Below are positions 1 through 8,007 of a stretch of 11,490 nucleotides of DNA, in pieces. The number at the start of each line of letters is the position of its first letter. Position 1 is the stretch's first letter. The notes under the pieces are model-generated. The model saw nothing but the letters and a program-made list of their open reading frames with translations. It made no database searches and was not told the DNA's origin. The position numbers were made by a program, and so were the translations under genes. This DNA comes from DATKKX01 sp035542775. GTDB taxonomy: Bacteria; Planctomycetota; Phycisphaerae; UBA1845; UTPLA1. Location of the stretch: contig DATKKX010000483.1 in the NCBI GenBank assembly GCA_035542775.1, positions 1-11,490 on the forward strand. Reading direction: 5' to 3'.

Positions 1-559
1 TGTCAATAATGTTGATGTCCGGGGGCTCGCGGACGGCGGGATCGGCCCGCTTGGCGTCATGATCGTAGCCCAACAGACCCTTGGAGATGTGGCCGTCGCT
101 TTCCATCAAGGTGCCGGGCGGCGTCACGATGGCGCTGATCGGCCAGCCCGGAGTGTTGACGAAGATCATCCGGCCGGGGCTGTAGGCCATATCGAGGTAG
201 TCCACCCAATTCCAGGCGAACTCGATGTCCGGCGCGTCCCGGTCGGCCACCGGCGTGATGCGGTTGCCCTTGTCCTCAAAGGGGTCCTCGAACCAGAGAG
301 GCCAGTGGCTGACGGCGCCGTTCTCGGCGAATACCTCGGACTCCGGCCAGACTCGCTGGTCCTGGACCGCCGGCCTTTCCTGCGAGGCTCTGGCGTTATA
401 GGCGTTGGCGCTGGGGGTGTTCATCTCCGATTCGACCGCCGCGCCGGAATCCACGAACGGATTGTTTAGCTGGGCGCAGCCGGCGATGGCCACGACTACC
501 GCCGCCGCGACGATAACGTTCCCCCAATGACGCCGCTGTAGCACAACACGCGCATTCAT
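1..559 (-). CDS. Predicted lipoprotein of unknown function (3' end outside window)
   Basis: The gene reads leftward from an ATG at 559 and stays open for 186 codons to the window edge, so the C-terminus is missing. Residues 1-10 are basic (MNARVVLQRR). A hydrophobic stretch at about 14-27 follows and ends in a lipobox-like IAGC with Cys28, which predicts export and lipid anchoring by signal peptidase II. The mature part seen has a polar linker rich in Ser, Ala and Asn, then a Trp/Asp/Pro-rich region (SHWPLWFEDPFEDKG near 84-98, FAWNWVDYLDMAYSPGRM near 114-131). I recognise no family. A GAGG lies about 8 bases before the ATG, which supports the start. The stop of guaB is 104 bp upstream in the same orientation, so the gene may follow guaB or have its own promoter. 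It could be a cell-surface protein particular to this lineage. The reading frame is well supported; the function is not known. Confidence 0.75.
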   Translation of the reverse strand, partial: MNARVVLQRRHWGNVIVAAAVVVAIAGCAQLNNPFVDSGAAVESEMNTPSANAYNARASQERPAVQDQRVWPESEVFAENGAVSHWPLWFEDPFEDKGNRITPVADRDAPDIEFAWNWVDYLDMAYSPGRMIFVNTPGWPISAIVTPPGTLMESDGHISKGLLGYDHDAKRADPAVREPPDINIID

Positions 560-620
560 TCGCGAACCCTCTGCCGTGCGTCGGGCACAAACCTGCCGGT
601 CGGGTCTCCTTCAAGCCCCG

Positions 621-650
621 GGCGCCGCTTGCTCTTCAGCCCGCGGCGCC
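621..650 (-). terminator. GC-rich inverted repeat after guaB, possible terminator
   Basis: A perfect 8-bp inverted repeat (GGCGCCGC at 621-628, GCGGCGCC at 643-650) with a 14-base loop lies 13 bases beyond the guaB stop. No T-run follows on the minus strand, so it is not a classical intrinsic terminator. It may act as a Rho-assisted terminator or a 3'-end stabiliser, or lie in the leader of the lipoprotein gene. Confidence 0.4.
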
Positions 651-663
651 GGCCGGACGATCG

Positions 664-2160
664 CTAAACCTCAACGATTTTTTCCGCCGCGTAGTTCGGC
701 GCCTCCACGGTAATGAACAAGTCGTGCGGATGCGATTCCACGATGCTGGCACCGGACACGCGGATGAAACGGGCGTCGCGCCGCAAGGCCGCGATCGTCG
801 GCGTGCCGCAATAACCCATGCCCGCGCGGAGTCCGCCGACAAGCTGATATACCAGCTCGGCGAGATTCCCGCGGTAGGGCACGCGGCCCTCGACGCCCTC
901 CGGCACCAGCTTCTCCCGCTGCGTCTCGCCTTTCTGATTGTATCGGTCAGCGCTGCCGCAAACCATTGCCCCCAGCGAGCCCATGCCGCGATATTCCTTA
1001 AAACGGCGGCCCTTCCAGAAGATCACGTCGCCCGGTGATTCATCCAGGCCGGCGAAGAGCGACCCGATCATGACGGTGTGGGCCCCGGCGGCGATGGCCT
1101 TGGCGATGTCCCCCGAGTAACGAATTCCGCCGTCCGCGATGAGCGGAACGCCGGCGGGCTCCACCACCGAGGCCACGTTCAGAATCGCCGTGATCTGCGG
1201 CACGCCCACGCCCGAAACCACGCGCGTCGTGCAGATCGAGCCGGGGCCGATACCGACCTTTACCGCGTCGGCGCCGGCCTCGATCAAGTCCTTGGCGGCC
1301 TCGGCGGTGGCGATGTTGCCGGCGATGATGTCGATCTTGTGATGCCGTTTGATCTCTTTAACCGTCAGGATGACGTTTTCGCTGTGTCCGTGGGCTGTGT
1401 CTACCACGATCACGTCGACGCCGTTGGCGATCAGGGACTCGACCCGCTCGTAGTCCTGCACGCCGACGGCCGCCCCGACCCGCAACCGGCCCCGCTCGTC
1501 GCGACAACTATTGGGATATTGGCGGTTCTTATCGATATCCTTGATCGTGATCATTCCGGTGAGACGCCGGTCCTCGTCGACCAGAAGCAGCTTCTCGACC
1601 TTGTGTTTCTGGAGGATCTTGTCGGCCTCGTCCAGCGAGGTGTTCGGCGGGGCGGTTACCAGGTTGTCACGGGTCATGACCTCTTGGACGCGGAGATGGC
1701 CGGCCCCGCCGGCGCTCTTGTCCGCCAGATCCATGAACTTCAGGTCGCGCCGGGTGATGATGCCCGCCAGCTTGCGGCCTTCCGTAGTGATCGGCACGCC
1801 GGAGATGTTGTGGAGCCGCATCAACTCGGCGGCCCGCTCCACCGTATCGGCGGGGTGCAGCGTGACCGGGTCCAGAATCACGCCGTTGGCGCTGCGTTTG
1901 ACCTTGTCAACCTCGCGGCACTGAGCCTCAACGGAGAGGTTCTTGTGGATGATGCCGATCCCGCCCTCCTGGGCCAGGGCGATCGCCAGACTGGATTCGG
2001 TCACGGTATCCATCGGCGCCGATGCCAGCGGGATGTTCACGGGGATGTTGCGGGTCAATTGGGTGCGGACATCGGCGTTCCTGGGCACGATCCGACTCCG
2101 CGCCGGCACCAGCAGGACGTCGTCGAATGTAATGCCGTCGCCGATGATCTTGCCGTGCAT
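664..2160 (-). CDS. guaB: IMP dehydrogenase
   Basis: This cytosolic enzyme oxidises IMP to XMP with NAD+, the first committed step of guanine nucleotide synthesis. The protein has 498 residues, the usual bacterial length. The N-terminal ITFDDVLLVP and the (beta/alpha)8 barrel are interrupted by two CBS domains (about 92-210; VMTRDNLVTAPPNTSLDEA begins the second). Key sites are visible: the catalytic loop GPGSICTTR with Cys310, the phosphate-binding LIADGGIRYSGD around 341-352, the mobile flap starting YRGMGSLGAM at about 390, and EGVEGRVPYRG near 421-431. The frame extends 21 codons further upstream, but MHGKIIGDG fits the family N-terminus and the extension runs into the promoter-like DNA, so 2160 is the chosen start. 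The Shine-Dalgarno sequence is weak (AGG about 10 bases upstream). The gene appears to stand alone: guaA is not adjacent, and a promoter candidate lies just upstream. Identification is secure. Confidence 0.97.
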   Translation of the reverse strand: MHGKIIGDGITFDDVLLVPARSRIVPRNADVRTQLTRNIPVNIPLASAPMDTVTESSLAIALAQEGGIGIIHKNLSVEAQCREVDKVKRSANGVILDPVTLHPADTVERAAELMRLHNISGVPITTEGRKLAGIITRRDLKFMDLADKSAGGAGHLRVQEVMTRDNLVTAPPNTSLDEADKILQKHKVEKLLLVDEDRRLTGMITIKDIDKNRQYPNSCRDERGRLRVGAAVGVQDYERVESLIANGVDVIVVDTAHGHSENVILTVKEIKRHHKIDIIAGNIATAEAAKDLIEAGADAVKVGIGPGSICTTRVVSGVGVPQITAILNVASVVEPAGVPLIADGGIRYSGDIAKAIAAGAHTVMIGSLFAGLDESPGDVIFWKGRRFKEYRGMGSLGAMVCGSADRYNQKGETQREKLVPEGVEGRVPYRGNLAELVYQLVGGLRAGMGYCGTPTIAALRRDARFIRVSGASIVESHPHDLFITVEAPNYAAEKIVEV

Positions 2161-2195
2161 AAATCGTGCCTGGAGCCTGATACCTAAGGGAGCGG

Positions 2196-2223
2196 ATTCT
2201 ACCACGCGGGGCCCGGGCCACAA
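2196..2223 (-). promoter_or_regulatory. Candidate sigma-70-type promoter of guaB
   Basis: On the minus strand a TTGTGG hexamer (2218-2223) is followed after 16 bases by TAGAAT (2196-2201), which matches the -10 consensus at five of six positions. Transcription would begin near 2189, about 30 bases before the guaB ATG. The -35 match is poor beyond TTG. I see no riboswitch-like structure in this leader. Confidence 0.5.
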
Positions 2224-2337
2224 GGCCGGATGGGGAACTTCGTCCGGAACCCTCCACCGGACCGCCGGAAGGCAGATCCAAACGAGGCTGCAGGTCCATC
2301 CCGGCCCACAAGCCGAGGACGGCGATCCAGGCTCGAA

Positions 2338-5300
2338 CTAGGGTTCGGAAGCCGGCGCCGAACTTGTCGTCGGCGTCTCGGGCGGCGCCACCAGGTCCGG
2401 CAGCATTCCGGGATGCCGCTCGCGGAGCTTCGCCCATACCGTGCTGCCCGTGAAACGGCTCTCCAGGGCTGACAGACTTTGCCGGGCTTCGTCAGTGTTC
2501 GGCTCCCATTGCAGATACGCCTCGGCCGCCTCGAGAGCCGCGGCGTCGTCGTCCCTGATGAGTGACACGGCCAGGATGACACCGTACGCGTCGCTGGGCT
2601 CCGGGGAGAGCTCGGCCGCTCGCCTCGCCCATTTCATCGCCTCCTCCGCCCGCCCCAGGCCTTGTCCGGCGAATTGCATGGCGATGGTCAGATACCCGTT
2701 CGCCAGGTCCTGCCGCATGAGGGTCGCGTCCTCCCGCCGTAGCTCACGAACCTGGGCCTCCGCCTCCTTTTCCCGCCCGGCCGCCAGTAGTACGAGGAGC
2801 CGCGTCTCGCCCAATCCGTCCGGCAGCGGCGTCGTGGCGTCCGCGGGAGCGGCGAAAATCGTCTGCGCCTCAGCCAGCATGGCCAGATTCTCATCTGTGT
2901 TTACGGTCGGCTCGGCGTCGAAGCGGTACTTGACGATTTCGTGAAGGGCGGCGGAACGCGCCGCGAACAGTCGCGGGCCGGCCCGTCGGTAGAGGTTCTC
3001 GGCCTGGCGGGCGAACTTGACGGCTTCCTCCCGCATGCCGGCGCGCATGGCACAATCAAACGCGGCAATGCGGAACGTCTCCGGTGTCAGCTTGTCCTTC
3101 CACAGCTCCGGCGGCCGGGTGGCGTCCTGAATGGCGACGTTCAAGAGGTCCCCCATGGTCGGCTCGAAGTCCCCGCGCGATACCAGTTCCTCGAGCAACT
3201 TGACAAAGCTGTAGTCCATCTCGCCGTTTCGCAGAACGGATCGCAGCCATTCCAGCCGCTCCGCGGCCGTTGCTTCCGGCTTGGCGCTCCAGAGGTCCTT
3301 CACCACGTCGATCCGGAACGGCTCGTCCTCCCGATGCTGCTCCAGCGCCGCCTGGAATCGCACTCGATAATCCCGCGCGTACGCCGACTGATTGAGGCGC
3401 TCATGAGCGCGACTGAGGTTCAGCGACAGGTCGGCCTCCAGGCGGGAGACCCGCAGAAATCGCGGGGCGGCGCGTTTCAACTCGTCGAGTCGCACGAGCG
3501 CCTGGCGGGCGACGTCGAGATCCGCCTCCGTCGGCGGAGCCTCGCTGGCGGACATGATTCGGTCGAACTCCAGCGATCGCGCCCAAACCGCCAGGAGGCG
3601 GGTGAGCAGCCTTTCAAACGGATCGAGGGTGTTCTTCTCGGCGAAGTCGGCCAGGGCTATGGCCGGCGCGTAGTCCCTGTCCTCCATCAGCACCGTGGCC
3701 TCGTAGTGGGCTCGCGCCGCCTGCCAGTCCCGCACGGCGAAGAATGCCAGAGCCACCCCCATCACGCACACCGCCGTGCCCGACACACGCAGGGCGGAGA
3801 CGCGCAAGGTCTGCTCGTCGTCGGCCAGCTCAACCGGCGCCGGCTTCGCGCGTTCGGTTCGAACCAGAGCCCAGATCAGCGCCCATATGGTCATGAAAAT
3901 CGGCGGCAGGCCCGACTTGCGCAGGGCCACATCGGAGCATTCCTCGAACACCAGGGCAACCAGCGCGCTGGTCAGTCCGATCACCAGCCATCGTTCCATC
4001 TGCCCCGCGGGATCCGCCCGCAGACGCTCGCAATATCGCACCGCGTATACCACCGTCAGCACGATGGCGGCGCCGAACGCGAACATGCCCACGAAACCCA
4101 GGTCGGCCAGCAGCTCCAGGAACTCGTTGTGCGCGTGGCCCATCCAGTACGACTGGTCGGCGCTCAGTATCGCCGGGTCGTCAAGCTGCTCGCTCCGGGC
4201 GATCTGGCCGGAGAGCATCGTATAGGCTCCATCACCGTATCCCGCCACCGGCTTGTCGAAGAACAGCTTGAACGCGTAGGGCCATTCGTGGTTGAGCCTT
4301 GCCCGGATGGAATGGGCCCGTTCCCCCATGACGCCGGACACGCGGAGATGCTGCACAACGATCGCTCCGCCGATTGCCAGCAGCACCGCCACCAGCACCA
4401 CCGCGGACCTCTGCTTCCGCTCGACCACCATGAATAGGACGGTCATCATTCCGGCCGCGATCCCCACCGCGGCGGACCGGGATCGTGTGAAGCACAGAGC
4501 CGCCACCACTGCGATCGCGGCAATCCCGATGAGCGGAACCAGGACGTAAGGCGGCACGGTGCTCCGCGCCTGCGGACGACCGGGCCCGATCGGTTGCGAC
4601 TCGCCCTGGGCTGCTCCTGTAGCGTATGCCGGACCCAGCCGACAGGCCTCGCAGAACCACTTTCCCAGGAATCCGAACGCCAGGAACAGGCCCGGCAGCA
4701 GGCACGCCGCCAGAAAGAGCTCGTTGCCGATCGGATATCGCAGCCGAGGTTGCTCGCGTTCGAGATGATACCAGAGAGCCAGCACGGCCAGGGCCGCCAG
4801 CAGGGCCGTCAGCCACACCGCGAGCTTGCGGGCGTGCGACGGGATCAGCAGCACCGCGAGCGGCCACCACCAGGCGAGCTGCATGAACCGGATGATGACC
4901 TGTCCCTTGCACATCTCCGGGCTGTGCGAAAACAGCGAGCTGACCACGCTGACGGCCAGGAGAACGAACCACCAGAAGTAAGGGCTCGACGCCCGTCGTC
5001 GGAAATCCAGCAGGTCATCGATCCCCAGCCGGGAGGCGACACCGGCGGTCATCAGGCGAATGCCGGCGATGAAAGTCAGCGTCGCCGCCCCGAGGTAGAA
5101 GACCAGGTCCCGGATCTCCACGCCTCGAACCGTCGGCCACTTGGCACCCAGGGCCAGGACCTCGATCACCGGCTTCAACAGCGAGTGGTCCTGGTTGTGC
5201 GCCTCCGAGAACTTGGCAGGGCAGTTCAGGAAACAATCGCCTGCCAGGGCCGCTGCGGCGATGATCATCAGCAGCCAGCTCACGCGTCGGGCGGCCGGCG

Positions 5301-5340
5301 TTTCGTTCACGAGAGGATCGGGCATCGTATCGGGTTGCAT
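2338..5340 (-). CDS. O-antigen ligase/polymerase-like (Wzy_C) membrane protein with TPR domain
   Basis: This 1000-residue protein has about 12-13 predicted membrane segments in residues 20-535. It carries the hallmarks of the Wzy_C/WaaL superfamily: a basic-Ser motif FTRSRSAAVGIAAG at about 284-297, a large periplasmic loop at about 331-413 with GYGDGAYTML, and the conserved GHAHNEFLELLADLGFVG at about 401-418. Such proteins polymerise or ligate undecaprenyl-linked glycans, or glycosylate proteins, on the outer face of the inner membrane. Residues of about 540 to the end are soluble, alpha-helical and Ala/Glu/Arg-rich with TPR-like repeats, for example EEAMKWARRAAELSP; the tail is Pro/Thr/Ser-rich. 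Start choice is uncertain: ATG at 5340 or 5325, neither with a clear Shine-Dalgarno. An in-frame ATG at 5400 overlaps the promoter-like DNA. The frame remains open much further upstream, but only as an antisense shadow of the GTPase gene. No glycosyltransferase or flippase gene is nearby, so the substrate cannot be inferred. Confidence 0.85.
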   Translation of the reverse strand: MQPDTMPDPLVNETPAARRVSWLLMIIAAAALAGDCFLNCPAKFSEAHNQDHSLLKPVIEVLALGAKWPTVRGVEIRDLVFYLGAATLTFIAGIRLMTAGVASRLGIDDLLDFRRRASSPYFWWFVLLAVSVVSSLFSHSPEMCKGQVIIRFMQLAWWWPLAVLLIPSHARKLAVWLTALLAALAVLALWYHLEREQPRLRYPIGNELFLAACLLPGLFLAFGFLGKWFCEACRLGPAYATGAAQGESQPIGPGRPQARSTVPPYVLVPLIGIAAIAVVAALCFTRSRSAAVGIAAGMMTVLFMVVERKQRSAVVLVAVLLAIGGAIVVQHLRVSGVMGERAHSIRARLNHEWPYAFKLFFDKPVAGYGDGAYTMLSGQIARSEQLDDPAILSADQSYWMGHAHNEFLELLADLGFVGMFAFGAAIVLTVVYAVRYCERLRADPAGQMERWLVIGLTSALVALVFEECSDVALRKSGLPPIFMTIWALIWALVRTERAKPAPVELADDEQTLRVSALRVSGTAVCVMGVALAFFAVRDWQAARAHYEATVLMEDRDYAPAIALADFAEKNTLDPFERLLTRLLAVWARSLEFDRIMSASEAPPTEADLDVARQALVRLDELKRAAPRFLRVSRLEADLSLNLSRAHERLNQSAYARDYRVRFQAALEQHREDEPFRIDVVKDLWSAKPEATAAERLEWLRSVLRNGEMDYSFVKLLEELVSRGDFEPTMGDLLNVAIQDATRPPELWKDKLTPETFRIAAFDCAMRAGMREEAVKFARQAENLYRRAGPRLFAARSAALHEIVKYRFDAEPTVNTDENLAMLAEAQTIFAAPADATTPLPDGLGETRLLVLLAAGREKEAEAQVRELRREDATLMRQDLANGYLTIAMQFAGQGLGRAEEAMKWARRAAELSPEPSDAYGVILAVSLIRDDDAAALEAAEAYLQWEPNTDEARQSLSALESRFTGSTVWAKLRERHPGMLPDLVAPPETPTTSSAPASEP

Positions 5341-5373
5341 AGGCTGGACTTTCGGAAGGCGCTGCCTCGTCGT

Positions 5374-5405
5374 TTGCACTTGACCGCAGCGTGATATCAT
5401 ATCTA
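5374..5405. promoter_or_regulatory. Divergent promoter region between polymerase-like gene and TGS GTPase
   Basis: The 90-bp spacer 5341-5430 contains an AT-rich patch unlike the surrounding GC-rich DNA. On the plus strand an extended -10 (TGATATCAT, 5392-5400) lies 15 bases after TTGCAC (5374-5379). On the minus strand the overlapping TATGAT (5396-5401) matches five of six -10 positions, with only a weak -35. Back-to-back overlapping -10 elements would make the two promoters mutually exclusive. The positions are read by eye and not tested. Confidence 0.45.
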
Positions 5406-5430
5406 CGTACTGGCTGGCGAGGAAGGTTCG

Positions 5431-6432
5431 ATGGCGGTCAATCAATCTCCGATGTACATGAAGGCCGAGGAGCGCTATCGGTCCGCCTCCACGCCCGCCG
5501 AGAAGCTTGAGGCCCTGGAGGAGATGTTCCGCCTGGTGCCCAAGCACAAGAGCAGCGAGAAGCTTCAGGCCCAGATCAAGCAGAAGATCAAGGCGACGAG
5601 GGAGGAGTTGCAGCAGGCCCGCAGCCGTCCCGCTGCCGGACACCGCGACGTGTTCGTTGTGCCCAAGCAGGGCGCCGGCCAGGCGGTGCTCCTCGGCGCC
5701 GCCAACGTCGGCAAGAGCTCGATCGTCGGCACGCTGACCGAGGCCAAGGTCGAGATCGCTGATTTCCCGTTTTCGACCCACGCCGCGGTGCCCGGCATGG
5801 CCCTGCATGAGGACGTCCCCATCCAGCTCGTGGACATGCCCCCGATCGTGGAAGGCCATGCCCAGCCCGGGATGGTGGGGGCGTACCGGTCGGCCGACAT
5901 CGTCATGCTGGTGGTCGATCTCTCGGCGATTGAACTGCTGGACCAGTATGAGAAACCGCTGGCGGTTCTGGCCGAGCGGGGCATGCAGCCGGTTTCGCAG
6001 TCCATCCTGGAGTTCGACGAGGATGAGACGGCGGCGATTCCCAAGCGAACCATCGTAGCGGCCAACAAGTGCGATACGCCCGGCGCCGCCGACAACTTCG
6101 AGGGACTGAAGGAGCTGTGCGGCGGCAACCTGCGGATGCTCCAGGTTTCGGCGAAGACGGGCCAGGGTTTGACCGAGATGATGGCGGTTTTGTTCGAGTT
6201 GCTGAATGTTGTGCGCATCTATCCGAAGAAGCCGGGCAAGCCGGTGGACCGCGAGGTTCCGTTCATCCTGACCAAGGGCGGCACGGTGCACGACATAGCT
6301 TACCTGATCCATCGTGATCTGGCCGAGAAGCTGAAGACCGCCCGCGTCTGGGGCACCAGCGTTCATGCCGGCCAGCAGGTCCACCACACGCACGTGCTGG
6401 CGGATAAGGACGTGGTGGAGCTACACTTTTAG
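5431..6432 (+). CDS. TGS-domain GTPase of the DRG/Obg type
   Basis: This is a 333-residue P-loop GTPase. Residues 1-66 are helical and charged, resembling the N-terminal helical region of DRG proteins (AEERYRSASTPAEKLEALEE). The G domain follows: G1 GAANVGKS at 89-96, the Obg/DRG-type switch region DFPFSTHAAVPG at 111-122, G3 DMPP at 135-138, G4 NKCD at 212-215 and G5 SAK at 240-242. Residues 263-333 form a TGS domain ending HTHVLADKDVVELHF. Members of this group bind ribosomes or RNA and act in translation or ribosome quality control; the exact role here is unknown. G3 is unusual because Pro replaces the invariant Gly of DxxG. A strong Shine-Dalgarno AGGAAGG (5420-5426) fixes the ATG. It is not ObgE, which has an N-terminal glycine-rich Obg fold, nor YchF, whose G4 is NxxE. 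elbB follows 90 bp downstream in the same direction. Confidence 0.88.
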   Translation: MAVNQSPMYMKAEERYRSASTPAEKLEALEEMFRLVPKHKSSEKLQAQIKQKIKATREELQQARSRPAAGHRDVFVVPKQGAGQAVLLGAANVGKSSIVGTLTEAKVEIADFPFSTHAAVPGMALHEDVPIQLVDMPPIVEGHAQPGMVGAYRSADIVMLVVDLSAIELLDQYEKPLAVLAERGMQPVSQSILEFDEDETAAIPKRTIVAANKCDTPGAADNFEGLKELCGGNLRMLQVSAKTGQGLTEMMAVLFELLNVVRIYPKKPGKPVDREVPFILTKGGTVHDIAYLIHRDLAEKLKTARVWGTSVHAGQQVHHTHVLADKDVVELHF

Positions 6433-6522
6433 GCATGGGGTCAAGGATTTAAGGGGCCAGGGGACGGGCGCGGTTCGGCCTTTCGACATGCGGTTTTGAG
6501 CTTCCTGCAAGGAGAATCGACC

Positions 6523-7182
6523 ATGAAGAAGATCGCGGTTTGTCTGAGTGGTTGCGGTGTCTTCGACGGCAGCGAGATCCACGAGGCGGTCTGCACGCTG
6601 CTGGCCCTCGATCAGGCCGGCGCCAAGGCGGTCTGCTGCGCGCCCGACGTGCGCCAGGCCGAGGTCGTCAACCACCTCAAGCGCGCTCCGGCCAGCGAGG
6701 TCCGCAACGTCCTCGCCGAGTCCGCCCGAATCGCCCGCGGCGAAATCAAGGACGTTCGCGACGTGAAGGCAGCGGACGTGGACGGGCTGATTTTTCCCGG
6801 CGGGATGGGCGCGGCCAAGAACCTCTGCACGTTCACGACTGACGGCGCCAATTGCCGGGTGAACCCCGATGTCGAGCGTCTGGTCGGTGACATGCTCGCG
6901 GCCAAGAAACCCGTCGGCGCGATCTGCATCGCCCCGGCCATGTTGGCCCGGATCGTCGGCAAGAAGGACCTTCATCCCAAGATGACCATCGGTACCGATC
7001 CCGGCACGGCCAAGGCTATCAACACCATGGGCGCCCAGCATTGCGACTGTACCGTTACCGAGATGGTCACGGACGAGAAGCACAAAATCGTGACCACGCC
7101 GGCGTACATGCTGGGCAAGGGTCCGGCGGAGGTCTTTGAGGGCATCCGCAAGCTGGTGAACGAGGTGCTGCGGCTGGCCTAG
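6523..7182 (+). CDS. elbB: Isoprenoid biosynthesis glyoxalase ElbB (DJ-1/PfpI superfamily)
   Basis: The 219-residue protein matches from memory the E. coli ElbB pattern closely: KKIAVCLSGCGVFDGSEIHE at the N-terminus, the nucleophile elbow CIAPAMLARI with Cys135, FPGGMGAAKN at 91-100, MTIGTDPGTAKAI and KIVTTPAYML near 188-197. ElbB is a class I glutamine-amidotransferase-like/DJ-1 fold protein with weak glyoxalase activity, first noted for raising lycopene yield; its physiological role remains unclear. The frame opens at 6496, but the ATG at 6523 has a perfect AAGGAG (6509-6514) eight bases upstream and starts with the family sequence. The 90-bp gap after the GTPase gene shows no convincing promoter or terminator, so co-transcription is possible. 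The gene converges on the Clp-N/UVR gene at 7251. Confidence 0.93.
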   Translation: MKKIAVCLSGCGVFDGSEIHEAVCTLLALDQAGAKAVCCAPDVRQAEVVNHLKRAPASEVRNVLAESARIARGEIKDVRDVKAADVDGLIFPGGMGAAKNLCTFTTDGANCRVNPDVERLVGDMLAAKKPVGAICIAPAMLARIVGKKDLHPKMTIGTDPGTAKAINTMGAQHCDCTVTEMVTDEKHKIVTTPAYMLGKGPAEVFEGIRKLVNEVLRLA

Positions 7183-7197
7183 CAGGTTCTTATTAAC

Positions 7198-7224
7198 CAC
7201 GAAGGACACTAAGATCACGAAGAA
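7198..7224. repeat. Three tandem 9-bp units CACGAAGNN between convergent genes
   Basis: Three adjacent units, CACGAAGGA, CACTAAGAT and CACGAAGAA, occupy the 68-bp gap between elbB and the convergent gene at 7251. Similar CACGAAGG-type runs are, to my recollection, seen between genes of many environmental bacteria. No strong intrinsic terminator is visible here; a short GGTT...AACC stem lies just before it at 7185-7198. Confidence 0.6.
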
Positions 7225-7250
7225 GATGCTTGTAAGCCGCGGGTTGCGGA

Positions 7251-7997
7251 TCAGGTGTTGTCTTTGGGCGGCTGCCTGCGGCTGAGGATGGAGGCAAGCC
7301 GATTCAGAAGCCGCGATGCATCGATCGCCAGGTCTCGATAGGCAGCCGCGCGCTCATAGTTGGCATCCTGAACTGCCTGGCTGGCGCGAAACGCCAACTC
7401 TTCCATCAGCGATTGCAGAAGCATCGCGGCCTTGTCGCGGGCGAAGAACTCCTCGAACGGTAGACCATCGGCGCGACCTTCGTCCGCCCCTGCCGGAGAC
7501 AGGCCGGCAAGCTGGCCGGTGTCCTCGCCGACTGCGCCGCACACGGATGATGGAGACGGCTCCAGGCCCAGCAGCATACGGATCTCTTCGCGGGCCTTCT
7601 CGAGGCTCAGGCCACGATTGGTCAGGATTTGGGCTGCGACGCCGTCCTGCTCGCGGAGCAGGCCGAGAAGCATGTGCTCGGTCCCGACGTAACTGAAGTT
7701 GAAGTTGCGGGACTCCTCGATGGCGAATTCGATGACCTTCTTGGCTCTCGGCGTCTGGGGGAGTTTGCCCGTTGCAGGCAGGCCGGCGCCGCGCTTGACT
7801 AGGTGCTGAATCTCAGAGCGGACCTTGTTGAGGTCGACGCCGAGATTCTTCAGCACGTTTGCCCCTACGCCACTGCCTTCCTTGACCAACCCCAGAAGAA
7901 TGTGCTCCGTCCCGATGTACTCATGCCTGAGCTTCTGGGCCTCCTCGTTGGCCATGGCCATCACTATTCGGGCTCGGTCGGTGAATCGTTCAAACAT
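7251..7997 (-). CDS. Clp-N double-repeat protein with UVR motif, no ATPase (second of pair)
   Basis: This 248-residue protein begins exactly like ClpC (MFERFTDRARIVMAMANEEA) and holds two Clp-N repeats: about 1-68 (EYIGTEHILLGLVKEGSGVG) and about 82-146 (YVGTEHMLLGLL, DGVAAQIL). A low-complexity acidic/Ser/Gly linker (about 150-190) leads to a UVR-like helix pair at about 190-235, DANYERAAAYRDL being its core. There are no Walker A or B motifs and no AAA+ domains, whereas full ClpC has over 800 residues. Clp-N domains bind substrates and adaptors such as MecA, and UVR motifs occur in McsA and in the ClpC middle domain. A role as a Clp adaptor, decoy or regulator is therefore plausible but inferred. 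It starts 10 bp after the stop of its paralogue at 8008-8751, so the two almost certainly share a transcript. Confidence 0.9.
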   Translation of the reverse strand: MFERFTDRARIVMAMANEEAQKLRHEYIGTEHILLGLVKEGSGVGANVLKNLGVDLNKVRSEIQHLVKRGAGLPATGKLPQTPRAKKVIEFAIEESRNFNFSYVGTEHMLLGLLREQDGVAAQILTNRGLSLEKAREEIRMLLGLEPSPSSVCGAVGEDTGQLAGLSPAGADEGRADGLPFEEFFARDKAAMLLQSLMEELAFRASQAVQDANYERAAAYRDLAIDASRLLNRLASILSRRQPPKDNT

Positions 7998-8007
7998 GGC
8001 TCGTGAC

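Noticed and set aside
1078..2187. Long plus-strand open frame (369 codons) opposite guaB
   Set aside because: It is antisense to an unmistakable IMP dehydrogenase, is rich in Gly/Arg/Asp/His and shows no family motif. Long antisense frames are expected in GC-rich DNA.
2941..4437. Plus-strand open frame of 498 codons inside the polymerase-like gene
   Set aside because: The Arg/His/Gln/Gly-rich composition without domains is typical of a shadow frame; the minus-strand frame has membrane helices, Wzy_C motifs and TPR-like repeats.
5341..6393. N-terminal extension of the polymerase-like frame by up to 351 codons
   Set aside because: The extension lies antisense to the TGS GTPase gene, and the convincing membrane-protein N-terminus begins at 5340 or 5325. 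The ATG at 5400 sits within the promoter-like DNA.
6433..6522. Degenerate repeat or regulatory site (GGGTCAAGG...AAGGGGCCAGGGG) ahead of elbB
   Set aside because: The G-rich purine run is suggestive, but I could not find a hairpin, second copy or promoter elements to support a call.
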